Part shown: positions 43,055-50,761 of the stretch, in pieces
Layout of the letters: each line of letters opens with the position of its first letter
Position numbering within the stretch: position 1 is the stretch's first letter
Origin: Rhodococcus globerulus NBRC 14531
GTDB lineage: Bacteria > Actinomycetota > Actinomycetes > Mycobacteriales > Mycobacteriaceae
Assembly (NCBI RefSeq): GCF_001894805.1
Contig: NZ_BCWX01000006.1
Coordinates: forward strand, 124,001 to 188,000
Direction: 5' to 3'
Length of the DNA: 64,000 nt
Notes under the pieces: model-generated
Databases searched by the model: none
What the model was told of the DNA's origin: nothing
Seen by the model: the letters and a program-made list of their open reading frames with translations, nothing else
Position numbers and translations under genes: made by a program

Positions 43055-43981
43055 ATGCCAGCACTCCAGACCCCGCCCGCTTACGAGCTGTCCCACCTAC
43101 GGGCGCTCGAGGCCGAGGCAGTCCACGTATTCCGGGAAGTTGCCGCGACTTTCGAAAAGCCGGTGCTTCTGTTCTCCGGTGGCAAGGATTCCGTGGTGAT
43201 GCTGCATGTCGCGGCCAAGGCCTTCTGGCCGGCGCCGTTGCCGTTTGCCGTCATGCATGTCGACACCGGGCACAACTTCGACGAAGTAATCGAGTTTCGT
43301 GATCGAACCGTGGACCGGTTCGGATTGCGCATGGTGATCGCCAGCGTGCAGGACGACATCGACGCAGGCCGGGTCAGCGAGGAAACCGGCGTCGGGGCGA
43401 GTCGCAATCGTCTGCAAACTCACGCACTGCTCCGCGGTATTCGGGACGGGAAGTTCGACGCCGTATTCGGTGGGGCTCGCCGGGACGAAGAGAAGGCGCG
43501 AGCAAAAGAACGAGTGTTCAGTTTCCGGGACGAATTCGGCCAATGGGATCCCAAGATGCAGCGACCGGAACTGTGGAACCTGTACAACGGCAAACATCGT
43601 AAGGGCGAACATATTCGGATCTTCCCGCTCTCCAACTGGACCGAACTCGACATCTGGCAGTACATCGAGAGCGAGATGATCAATCTTCCGGAGATCTACT
43701 ACGCCCACCGAAGGCAGGTAGTGCCGCGGGACGGAATGCTGTTGGCGCGCACACGATTCCTCGAACTGCAGCCGGGGGAGGAATCGTACGAAGCGTTGGT
43801 GCGTTTCCGGACTGTTGGCGACGCCACCTGTACAGGGTGTGTGGAGTCGTCCGCCGAAACGGCCGCCGCCGTCGTCGAAGAAGTGGCCGCGAGCCGGATC
43901 ACCGAACGCGGAGCAACCCGGGCGGACGACCGGATCTCCGAGGCCGGCATGGAAGATCGAAAGAAAGAGGGGTACTTCTGA
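43055..43981 (+). CDS. cysD: Sulfate adenylyltransferase subunit 2
   Basis: 308 residues from ATG 43055 with TAGGAG eight bases upstream. The ATP-pyrophosphatase loop is LLFSGGKDSVVMLHVAAKAF (about 38-57); MHVDTGHNFDEVIEFRD, GGARRDEEKARAKERVFSFRD and IFPLSNWTELDIWQYIE are CysD signatures. With CysN it makes adenosine 5'-phosphosulfate from ATP and sulfate. First gene of an operon with cysNC, the CysQ fusion and a limonene-epoxide-hydrolase-like gene. No sulfate transporter or sulfite reductase genes are close, so the operon seems built for PAPS rather than cysteine. Confidence 0.94.
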   Translation: MPALQTPPAYELSHLRALEAEAVHVFREVAATFEKPVLLFSGGKDSVVMLHVAAKAFWPAPLPFAVMHVDTGHNFDEVIEFRDRTVDRFGLRMVIASVQDDIDAGRVSEETGVGASRNRLQTHALLRGIRDGKFDAVFGGARRDEEKARAKERVFSFRDEFGQWDPKMQRPELWNLYNGKHRKGEHIRIFPLSNWTELDIWQYIESEMINLPEIYYAHRRQVVPRDGMLLARTRFLELQPGEESYEALVRFRTVGDATCTGCVESSAETAAAVVEEVAASRITERGATRADDRISEAGMEDRKKEGYF

Positions 43982-45825
43982 TGCCGCAACTCCTCCGAGT
44001 CGCGACCGCGGGCAGCGTCGACGACGGTAAGTCGACGCTCATCGGCCGATTGCTCTACGACTCCAAATCGATCTTCGAAGATCAACTCGAAGCGGTCGAA
44101 CGCAGCAGTCGTGAACGTGGTGACGAGTACGCCAACCTCGCACTGCTCACTGACGGATTGCGTGCCGAGCGTGAGCAGGGCATCACTATCGATGTGGCAC
44201 ACCGATATTTTGCCACTCCGCATCGCAAGTTCATCATCGCGGATACGCCCGGGCATGAGCAGTACACCCGGAACATGGTCACCGGTGCGTCGACAGCCGA
44301 CCTCGCCCTGATCCTGGTCGACGCGCGCAAAGGTGTGCTCGAACAAACACGCCGGCATGCGTTTCTGTCGACTCTCTTGGGAATTCCGCACCTCGTGCTG
44401 TGTGTGAACAAGATGGACCTCGTTGGGTGGTCGCAGGACCGGTTCGAGGAGATCAAGGAAGAGTTCCGGCAGTTTGCGATCAAGCTCGACGTCCACGATC
44501 TGTCCTTCATCCCCGTATCGGCGCTGTTGGGGGACAACATCGTTGCGCGTACCGAGAACATGTCCTGGTACGACGGTCCGTCGCTGCTACACCATCTCGA
44601 GCAGGTGCACATCGCGTCGGATCGCAATCTCATCGATGCGCGATTCCCGGTGCAGTACGTCATCCGTCCGCAGCAGCAGACCGATGCAGATCTTCACGAC
44701 TTCCGTGGATACGCCGGGACCGTGGCCAGTGGAGTCTTCAAGCCAGGCGACGAAGTAGTAGTTCTCCCTTCGGGTTTCACGTCGACGGTCAAGGCCGTTC
44801 ACGGACCGGGCGGAACGGCGATTGCCGAAGCTTTCGCGCCGTCCGCCGTCTGCATCGAACTGAGCGACAATCTCGACGTCAGTCGCGGAGACCAACTGTG
44901 TCGGATCAACAACCGGCCACAGGTAGGCCAGGAGATCGACGCAATGATCTGTTGGCTCACCGACCAAACCACACTGTCGGAGAACAACCGGTACTCGTTG
45001 CTGCACACCACTCGTTCGACGAAGGCACAGATTGTGCGCCTCGACTACCGCCTCGATGTCAATACACTGCACCGCGACGAGAACGCGGAGGCGCTGTCGC
45101 TCAACGAGATCGGGCGCATCTCCATCAAAACGCAGCAGCCGCTGATGTTCGATCCCTACCGTCGGAATCGCGTCACCGGCAGCTTCATCCTCGTGGACGA
45201 GATCACCGGAAATACCGTCGCAGCGGGAATGATCAACGGCCCGACGCTCAAGGATTCACACGTCGTCTGGCACAGCTCCGAAGTCTCCCGAGAGGAGCGC
45301 GCGGCAGCAGGCGCCACCGTGTGGCTCACCGGCCTCTCGGCTTCCGGGAAATCCACGATCGCAGTGGAACTCGAACGCAGGCTGGTTGCGGCAGGTACCC
45401 CCGCCTACCGACTCGACGGGGACAACCTTCGACATGGACTCAATGCCGATTTGGGATTCAGTGCACAGGACCGCGCCGAGAACGTGAGGCGGGTGGGATC
45501 GGTGGCGCAGCTGTTCGCCGATTCCGGCGCAGTCGCCGTGGCTTGCCTGATCAGTCCGTACCGCGAGGATCGGGACCGCGTCCGCGCTGCTCACGAAGCT
45601 GCGGGACTGCGTTTTGTCGAGGTGTATGTCGATACTCCGATCGAGCAGTGCGAGGCGCGGGATCCCAAAGGCATGTACGCAAAGGCGCGGGCGGGGGAGA
45701 TTACGGGCTTCACCGGCGTCGACGATCCCTACGAGGTCCCTGAACACGCCGAACTGGTAATTCGACCCGAAGACGGAACGCCTGCCGAACTGGCACAGCG
45801 AATTATGGAAGTGTTGGCGCTGTGA
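43981..45825 (+). CDS. cysNC: Bifunctional sulfate adenylyltransferase subunit 1 / APS kinase
   Basis: 614 residues. CysN GTPase part (about 1-435): G1 loop GSVDDGKST (11-19), DTPGHEQYTRNMVTGAS, and NKMDL. CysC kinase part (about 440-614): P-loop GLSASGKST (451-459), LDGDNLRHGLNADLGFS, and ISPYREDRDRVR. The first part drives APS formation by GTP hydrolysis, and the second phosphorylates APS to PAPS, the donor for sulfotransferases. The start ATG shares one base with the cysD stop (TGATG). Confidence 0.95.
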   Translation: MPQLLRVATAGSVDDGKSTLIGRLLYDSKSIFEDQLEAVERSSRERGDEYANLALLTDGLRAEREQGITIDVAHRYFATPHRKFIIADTPGHEQYTRNMVTGASTADLALILVDARKGVLEQTRRHAFLSTLLGIPHLVLCVNKMDLVGWSQDRFEEIKEEFRQFAIKLDVHDLSFIPVSALLGDNIVARTENMSWYDGPSLLHHLEQVHIASDRNLIDARFPVQYVIRPQQQTDADLHDFRGYAGTVASGVFKPGDEVVVLPSGFTSTVKAVHGPGGTAIAEAFAPSAVCIELSDNLDVSRGDQLCRINNRPQVGQEIDAMICWLTDQTTLSENNRYSLLHTTRSTKAQIVRLDYRLDVNTLHRDENAEALSLNEIGRISIKTQQPLMFDPYRRNRVTGSFILVDEITGNTVAAGMINGPTLKDSHVVWHSSEVSREERAAAGATVWLTGLSASGKSTIAVELERRLVAAGTPAYRLDGDNLRHGLNADLGFSAQDRAENVRRVGSVAQLFADSGAVAVACLISPYREDRDRVRAAHEAAGLRFVEVYVDTPIEQCEARDPKGMYAKARAGEITGFTGVDDPYEVPEHAELVIRPEDGTPAELAQRIMEVLAL

Positions 45826-46967
45826 GTGAACCAACGCACAGCCGAACTGCCGACGCCGAGTTGGCGAAGCACTTGGCAGAAGCCGCCGGAGCCATCCTTC
45901 TCGGTATTCGAGCGGAGGGTCTTGGCGCCGGCGACGGCCGGGAATTGGGCCGGCGCGGGGACAAAGCAGCCGACGTCTTCATCCTCGACCAGTTGGCCGA
46001 GGCCCGTCCAGATGACGCAGTCCTTTCCGAAGAATCCGCCGACGATCGCACCAGGCTCGAAGCGTCGCGCGTATGGATCATCGACCCTCTGGACGGATCC
46101 AAGGAATACGGGATGCCCGCTCGCTCCGATTGGGCGGTGCACGTCGCGCTCTGGGAACGAGGACACGGCATAACTGCGGCGGCGGTGTCGCAACCAGCCC
46201 TTGGGCAGGTGTACTCGAGTATCGACGCAGTGTCGGACGCACCGGCCAACCAGCCACTTCGTATTGTTGTCAGCGGCTCGCGCCCGCCCGCGTTCACCGA
46301 TGCGGTGGCGGCCGAGCTTGGCGCAGAGGTTGTGCACATGGGCTCGGCTGGTGCCAAGGCGATGGCCGTCGTGCGCGGCGACGTCGACGCCTACCTGCAT
46401 GCCGGTGGGCAGTGGGAATGGGATTCGGCTGCGCCGGTCGGCGTCGCGCAGGCGGCGGGGCTGCACTGCAGCCGCATCGACGGTTCGCCGTTGTTGTACA
46501 ACGAATCTCATCCGTATCTGCCGGACCTGGTGATCTGCCGACCAGAGCTGGCCGAGTCGATTCTGCGTGCAATTGCCAAGCACTCCACGGAGTCTGCCGT
46601 CAGCGGACGCGTTGCGATGGCGCGGGAGTACGTGAACGCGTTGCTCACTCACGACGCAACCAAGGTCCGTTTTGCCGCCGACGCGTGGCGCGTGGAGAAC
46701 GGTCAACGAACCGGTGACACCGGCGCTTTCATCAGCAATGAACTCGAACAGGGGCAGCAGTACCGCGGAATTGTCGCCATACGTGAACTCGCGCTGCGTG
46801 AGTGGGGCGAAAGCGTCGTAGCGCGGTATCTGATGGACCTCGGAACCCCGGGCCAAGCGCCTGCTGTCACGGTGTTCATCACCGAGTACTTCGGAATACC
46901 GGCAGGGGAGATCGAAAGCATCATGGCAATTATCGAACCGCACCCGAAAAAGGATGACGCACAATGA
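45822..46967 (+). CDS. cysQ: 3'-Phosphoadenosine 5'-phosphatase (CysQ) fused to a C-terminal NTF2-like domain
   Basis: 381 residues. Residues 1-255 are a CysQ-type phosphatase of the inositol-monophosphatase fold: metal ligands in SEES (69-72), WIIDPLDGSKEYG (85-97), and GGQWEWDSAAPVGVAQAAGLH with Asp201. It should remove PAP, the inhibitory by-product of sulfotransfer. Residues about 262-381 form a separate domain, from VAMAREYVNALLTHD through FAADAWRVENGQRTGD to ITEYFGIPAGEIESIMAII. That is the pattern of SnoaL/NTF2-like proteins, a fold that includes ketosteroid isomerase. Ordinary CysQ ends near residue 255, so this is a fusion. ATGA-type overlaps join it to both neighbours. Confidence 0.85.
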   Translation: MSEPTHSRTADAELAKHLAEAAGAILLGIRAEGLGAGDGRELGRRGDKAADVFILDQLAEARPDDAVLSEESADDRTRLEASRVWIIDPLDGSKEYGMPARSDWAVHVALWERGHGITAAAVSQPALGQVYSSIDAVSDAPANQPLRIVVSGSRPPAFTDAVAAELGAEVVHMGSAGAKAMAVVRGDVDAYLHAGGQWEWDSAAPVGVAQAAGLHCSRIDGSPLLYNESHPYLPDLVICRPELAESILRAIAKHSTESAVSGRVAMAREYVNALLTHDATKVRFAADAWRVENGQRTGDTGAFISNELEQGQQYRGIVAIRELALREWGESVVARYLMDLGTPGQAPAVTVFITEYFGIPAGEIESIMAIIEPHPKKDDAQ

Positions 46968-47335
46968 CACCCGACACTTTGGTCACCGAATTCTGCAAGG
47001 AATGGGCCGACGCGGACATCGCGAAGATCGTCGACTACTTCACCGATGACATCGTCTACCACAATATTCCGATGGAACCCGTGGTCGGGCGCGAGGCCGT
47101 CCGGACATTCATCGAGCAGTTTGTGGGTGCCTTCGGCAACATCGACTTTCAGACCAAGCGTCAGGTCTCAGGCGGTGACGTAGTCATGAACGAGCGCATC
47201 GACGTCTTCAGCATCAACGGCGCGGAGGTAGCGCTACCGGTGATGGGCGTGTTCGAAGTCCGTGACGGGAAAATCAGCGCCTGGCGCGACTACTTCGACA
47301 TGGCGCCGATCACGGCGGCAGCCGGCCAGGGCTGA
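46964..47335 (+). CDS. Limonene-1,2-epoxide hydrolase-like protein
   Basis: 123 residues of the NTF2-like fold. The catalytic set of limonene epoxide hydrolase (Arg-Asp...Asp) is kept as Arg78, Asp80 and Asp109 in MNERIDVF and WRDYFD. It should add water to an epoxide. The family includes mycobacterial EphG, reported to accept a cholesterol epoxide (from memory). It overlaps the CysQ fusion by four bases and ends the operon. The presence of an epoxide hydrolase beside steroid-type operators suggests that a bulky lipid is the substrate of the whole set. Confidence 0.87.
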   Translation: MTPDTLVTEFCKEWADADIAKIVDYFTDDIVYHNIPMEPVVGREAVRTFIEQFVGAFGNIDFQTKRQVSGGDVVMNERIDVFSINGAEVALPVMGVFEVRDGKISAWRDYFDMAPITAAAGQG

Positions 47336-47342
47336 TTGTTCA

Positions 47343-48491
47343 CTACGCCAGAATCGGGTGTGGGTAGTCCGGTGAGCGGTGCTGGAATCGGGTGATGGCC
47401 GGATTCACGATGACGCCGTCACGGATTTCGATGGCCCGATCCAAGGTCTCGTCTGCTTTCCACGCCGTCTCGCCCGCCATGACGGCAGGTAGGTAGGGGA
47501 GAAGTGATTCGCTGATCTCCCACGATGCGGAGTTCCACAGGTACGACGGGCTGTGATCGACGCCGTAGTAGGTGATGTTGTCACCGACGATGAAGGTCGG
47601 CTCCGCGAACGAGGTGGGGCGAGCCCAGCTGAATCCCATTCCTTCGTCGCACGAGACGTCGACGATGAGGCTGCCGGGTTGAAAGTTCACGAGGTCTTCC
47701 TCGGTGAGGAACGTCAGCGGTGTATCCGTGTTCTGCAGTACACAATTGACGACGATGTCGTGCTCGGCGAGGAAACCGGGAACCGGCACGCTGTGATTGT
47801 CGATCATCACGTGACTGCCGCGAACATCACCGTTGTTGTTGTCGAAAGAGACCATCCGAGCCGAGTGGATGGGGGAGCTGACGGCGGTGACGCCGCGTTG
47901 GGTCAGCACGTCGACTTCATGGATACCATGCGCCTTGAGTGCCGTGACGGCGCCGCGGGCGGTGGCACCGAAACCGATGACGGCAGCGGTGAGGCGTCGC
48001 CCGTAGTCGCCGGTGGAACCGATCAACTGCAAGGCATGGAGAACCGAGCTGTAGCCCGCCAACTCGTTATTCTTGTGGAAGACATGCAAATTGAAGGATC
48101 CGTCGCTGTGCCAGTGGTTCATGGCCTCGAAAGCGATGAGAGTCAGCTTCTTGTCGATCGCGATCTGGGTCAGTTCGGTGTCCTGCACGCAGTGCGGCCA
48201 GCCCCAGAGCACCTGGCCGGTGCGGAGTTCGGCGAGGTCGGCCGCCAACGGTTTCGGTAGGAGAACCACATCGGTTTCCGCCAAAATTTCCTTGCGCGTG
48301 CGGATTCCGGCCACCAGGCCTGAGAGGGTGTCGTCTGAGTACCCGAAGGCATGGCCGTAGCCCTCTTCGAGGTAGATGCGCGAGCGAAGTTCAGCGTCGA
48401 TCCGATCGAAATGGGCAGGGTGGATCGGCAACCGGCGTTCTGCCGGTTTGCTCGACTGTCCGATGACTCCAAGGGTGCGTACGTTGTTCAA
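47343..48491 (-). CDS. Alanine dehydrogenase/PNT-family oxidoreductase (N5-(carboxyethyl)ornithine synthase-like)
   Basis: 382 residues. The N-terminal half begins TLGVIGQSSKPAERRLPIHPAHFDRI, similar to alanine dehydrogenases but divergent. The nucleotide fold is LTAAVIGFGATARGAVTALKAHG (about 168-190). VDVSCDEGMGFSWARPTSF and GVDHSPSYLWNSASWEIS match the subgroup annotated N5-(carboxyethyl)ornithine synthase more than true alanine dehydrogenase. Substrate uncertain. The start is a TTG (48489-48491) with GAGAG upstream. It converges on the epoxide hydrolase-like gene. Confidence 0.72.
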   Translation of the reverse strand: MNNVRTLGVIGQSSKPAERRLPIHPAHFDRIDAELRSRIYLEEGYGHAFGYSDDTLSGLVAGIRTRKEILAETDVVLLPKPLAADLAELRTGQVLWGWPHCVQDTELTQIAIDKKLTLIAFEAMNHWHSDGSFNLHVFHKNNELAGYSSVLHALQLIGSTGDYGRRLTAAVIGFGATARGAVTALKAHGIHEVDVLTQRGVTAVSSPIHSARMVSFDNNNGDVRGSHVMIDNHSVPVPGFLAEHDIVVNCVLQNTDTPLTFLTEEDLVNFQPGSLIVDVSCDEGMGFSWARPTSFAEPTFIVGDNITYYGVDHSPSYLWNSASWEISESLLPYLPAVMAGETAWKADETLDRAIEIRDGVIVNPAITRFQHRSPDYPHPILA

Positions 48492-48726
48492 TTGTGTATC
48501 TCTCGATAGGAGCAGGTAGAGATGTCAGGCAGGAGCCTGAGGGAAGAGCAGAAGCCGCAGGAACGCTGGCAGAATGCCTGGACCAGGACCGCCTGAGGGC
48601 GTGCTGGGTGCGCTGCTGTCGATCGCCGACGGCGTCAGAAAAGCGCGTCGGTACCAGGCCAGTCTAGCCGTGTTCGTTGATCGCCCGGGGTTCGGGCATG
48701 CGACGGTACGGTCGAGTGAGTAAGGG
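48492..48726. other. Intergenic region upstream of the alanine-dehydrogenase-like gene
   Basis: 235 bases without a convincing gene. It must contain the promoter for the minus-strand dehydrogenase. A small hairpin TCAGGC-AGGA-GCCTGA lies at 48525-48540. A 24-codon frame starts at the ATG 48522 on the plus strand after GGAGCAGG, but nothing supports it as a gene. Confidence 0.5.
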
Positions 48727-49104
48727 CTATTGCGCGCGCAGGTGTGAATTCAGCACGGCCAGTTGAATTTTGCTGGCATCCGAGTGGACTTCGCGCCCTT
48801 TGTCGGTGACGTCGATGAAGACTCCGCGCCGGTCGGCCTCGCACAGCGCTCGTTGAACCAGTCCGGCCTTCTCGAGACGGGCGACGCTGCGGGAGAGCGC
48901 ACTGGGACTCAGGTACATCTCCGAGGCCAGATCCTGCATCCGTGGACGCTCACACGAGGTGTCCATGAGTCGGTCGAGAGCCTCGAAGTCGCTCATGCTC
49001 AGGCCATGCGCAGACTGCATCTGGCGATCGAGTTCGCATGCGATGTCGTTGTAGCTGGTCGACAGCGAGCGCCAGGTGTTGCGCAATTCGGATTCCGACG
49101 TCAC
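48727..49104 (-). CDS. MarR-family transcriptional regulator
   Basis: 125 residues. Winged-helix region: LSMSDFEALDRLMDTSCERPRMQDLASEMYLSPSALSRSVARLEKAGLVQRALCEADRRGVFIDVTDKGREVH (about 36-107), with the DRR wing. Divergent from a drug-efflux MFS gene, with repeated TGCATTAA-type sites between. The simplest reading is a local repressor of the efflux pump released by the pump's substrate. Confidence 0.88.
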   Translation of the reverse strand: MTSESELRNTWRSLSTSYNDIACELDRQMQSAHGLSMSDFEALDRLMDTSCERPRMQDLASEMYLSPSALSRSVARLEKAGLVQRALCEADRRGVFIDVTDKGREVHSDASKIQLAVLNSHLRAQ

Positions 49105-49134
49105 GACCGCATTCTAGTTGAAGACTCGATTACG

Positions 49135-49175
49135 TGCAATTGCATTAAATGCTTGTGCATTAAGTGCATGTGCAT
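49135..49175. promoter_or_regulatory. TGCA-rich palindromes between marR and the MFS gene
   Basis: TGCAATTGCA (49135-49144) is a perfect palindrome. GCATTAAATGC (49142-49152) is a second dyad overlapping it, and TGCATTAAGTGCA (49156-49168) is a third, followed by TGTGCA. A possible promoter TTGTGC (49153-49158), 17 bases, TATTCT (49176-49181) is interleaved with them, so binding would block transcription of the pump. Confidence 0.6.
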
Positions 49176-49189
49176 CTATTCTCGCTGAC

Positions 49190-50704
49190 GTGACTTGCAC
49201 AGACTCGACACTCAAACCATTCGATTCGCCGAAATCCCCGGGTTCTACGGAATCCACGGATCCGGCCACAGGGGAGGGTTGGTCCCTCAAGCTGTGGGGC
49301 ATCCTCGCGGTGCTCTGCCTCGTGTTGTTCCTCGACGGTCTCGATGTGTCGATGGTGGGCGTCGCTCTACCGTCCATCGGCGATGAACTGGGCCTTTCCA
49401 CTACTTCGCTGCAGTGGATCATCAACGGCTACGTCCTCGGATTCGGCGGACTGCTGCTACTGGGTGGACGCACCGCCGACCTCCTCGGGCGTAGGAAGGT
49501 CTTCCTGATCGCTCTCACCGTGTTCGCAATCGCCTCGCTGGTCGGTGGCCTCGTCGACAACGGAACACTGCTGATCGCATCACGATTCGTGAAGGGACTC
49601 GCTGCCGCGTTCACCGCTCCGACCGCGATGTCCATCCTCACCACGACGTTCAAAGAAGGTCCGGCCCGTAACCGGGCGCTGTCCGTGTTCTCGGTATTCG
49701 GTGCCAGCGGCTACTCGTCCGGACTGATTCTCGGCGGGCTGTTGACCAGCGCCGGTTGGAGATTCACGTTCCTGATGCCGGTGCCCTTCGCTGTCATCGC
49801 GCTGATCGGTGGGTACTTCCTCATTCCGCGGGACCGTCCCGCGGACAACGGCGGACACGACCTGGTTGGCGCCGTCACGTTGGTGACGGGAATGCTGCTC
49901 ACGGTCTACACGATGGTCTCGGCTCCGACTCGTGGTTGGGCGCACCCGATGACCTTGGGGTCGTTTGCCGTGGCAGCGGTGCTCTTGGCGACGTTCTTCG
50001 TCGTGGAGAAGAAGGTGGCGCACCCGCTTGTGCGCCTTGGACTTCTGCGCGTCGGCAGCATCGTCCGCGCGAATCTCGCCATCATCGCGCTCTTCGGGTC
50101 CTATCTGAGCTTCCAGTTCATGATGACGATCTTCCTGCAGTCCGCCCTCGGCTGGTCGCCCCTGAAGATGGCGATGGCACTGCTCCCCGCCGGCATCATC
50201 GTTGCCTTCGGTTCGCCGTTTGTCGGACGGTTGGTCGACCTGTACGGCAGTGCCACACTCATCATCGCGGCACTGACGTCGCTGAGCGTCGGGTACCTCT
50301 GGTTCCTGTTTGCCGGGAGTGATTCACCGTCATACGTTGTGGCAATTCTGCCCAGCGTCATTCTGCTCGGCCTTGGATTTGCCTTGGGCTACACCTCGAT
50401 CATGGCTCAGGCAACCTCTGGCGTCGACGACTCGGAGCAAGGTTTGGCCTCGGGTCTGGTGAACACGTCGGCTCAGGTCGGTGCGGCCCTTGTGCTGGCA
50501 CTGACGACGGCCCTGGTCACCGCTGGCTCGCACACCGCGACTGGCGCGGGGACTGCCGGGTTCCAACAGTTCCATCCCGGACTGATCCTGGTTACCGGCG
50601 TTGCGCTGGTGGGCTTGGCCATCACCGTTTCGCCCTTGGTGCGGGGAAGATCGGTACGTGGAAAGCGCACCGATGCGGAGAAGGAGTTGACGCCCGTCTC
50701 CTAG
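49190..50704 (+). CDS. MFS efflux transporter, 14-helix drug family (EmrB/QacA type)
   Basis: About 504 residues from GTG 49190 (V-T-C-T-D-S-T-L-K-P). Motifs: FLDGLDVSMVGVALPSIGDELGLSTTSLQWIINGYVLGFGGLLLLGGRTADLLGRRK covers motif D1 and motif A, and FSVFGASGYSSGLILGGLLTSAGWRFTFLM is motif C of exporters. About 14 membrane segments. No ribosome-binding site precedes the GTG, but a -10-like TATTCT ends eight bases upstream, so the message may be leaderless. Longer in-frame starts would include the operator region and are rejected. Confidence 0.87.
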   Translation: MTCTDSTLKPFDSPKSPGSTESTDPATGEGWSLKLWGILAVLCLVLFLDGLDVSMVGVALPSIGDELGLSTTSLQWIINGYVLGFGGLLLLGGRTADLLGRRKVFLIALTVFAIASLVGGLVDNGTLLIASRFVKGLAAAFTAPTAMSILTTTFKEGPARNRALSVFSVFGASGYSSGLILGGLLTSAGWRFTFLMPVPFAVIALIGGYFLIPRDRPADNGGHDLVGAVTLVTGMLLTVYTMVSAPTRGWAHPMTLGSFAVAAVLLATFFVVEKKVAHPLVRLGLLRVGSIVRANLAIIALFGSYLSFQFMMTIFLQSALGWSPLKMAMALLPAGIIVAFGSPFVGRLVDLYGSATLIIAALTSLSVGYLWFLFAGSDSPSYVVAILPSVILLGLGFALGYTSIMAQATSGVDDSEQGLASGLVNTSAQVGAALVLALTTALVTAGSHTATGAGTAGFQQFHPGLILVTGVALVGLAITVSPLVRGRSVRGKRTDAEKELTPVS

Positions 50705-50711
50705 TAAAAAA

Positions 50712-50747
50712 GTTCAGCCGCGCAGGAGAATTCCTGCGCGGCTGAAC
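50712..50747. terminator. Bidirectional terminator between the MFS gene and the FAD monooxygenase gene
   Basis: Perfect 16-bp arms, GTTCAGCCGCGCAGGA and its complement, with a GAAT loop. On the minus strand a run of T follows (six A at 50706-50711 on the plus strand), making a classic terminator for the monooxygenase operon. Confidence 0.88.
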
Positions 50748-50761
50748 GTGTGAATCGTGGA

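Noticed and set aside
44400-45743. A 447-codon frame within cysNC in another plus-strand frame
   Set aside because: It lies wholly inside the CysN and CysC domains, whose motifs are continuous in the chosen frame, and is Arg-rich without domains.
48522-48596. A 24-codon frame with GGAGCAGG upstream on the plus strand
   Set aside because: The ribosome-binding site could be chance, the peptide (MSGRSLREEQKPQERWQNAW...) has no features, and there is no terminator or partner gene.
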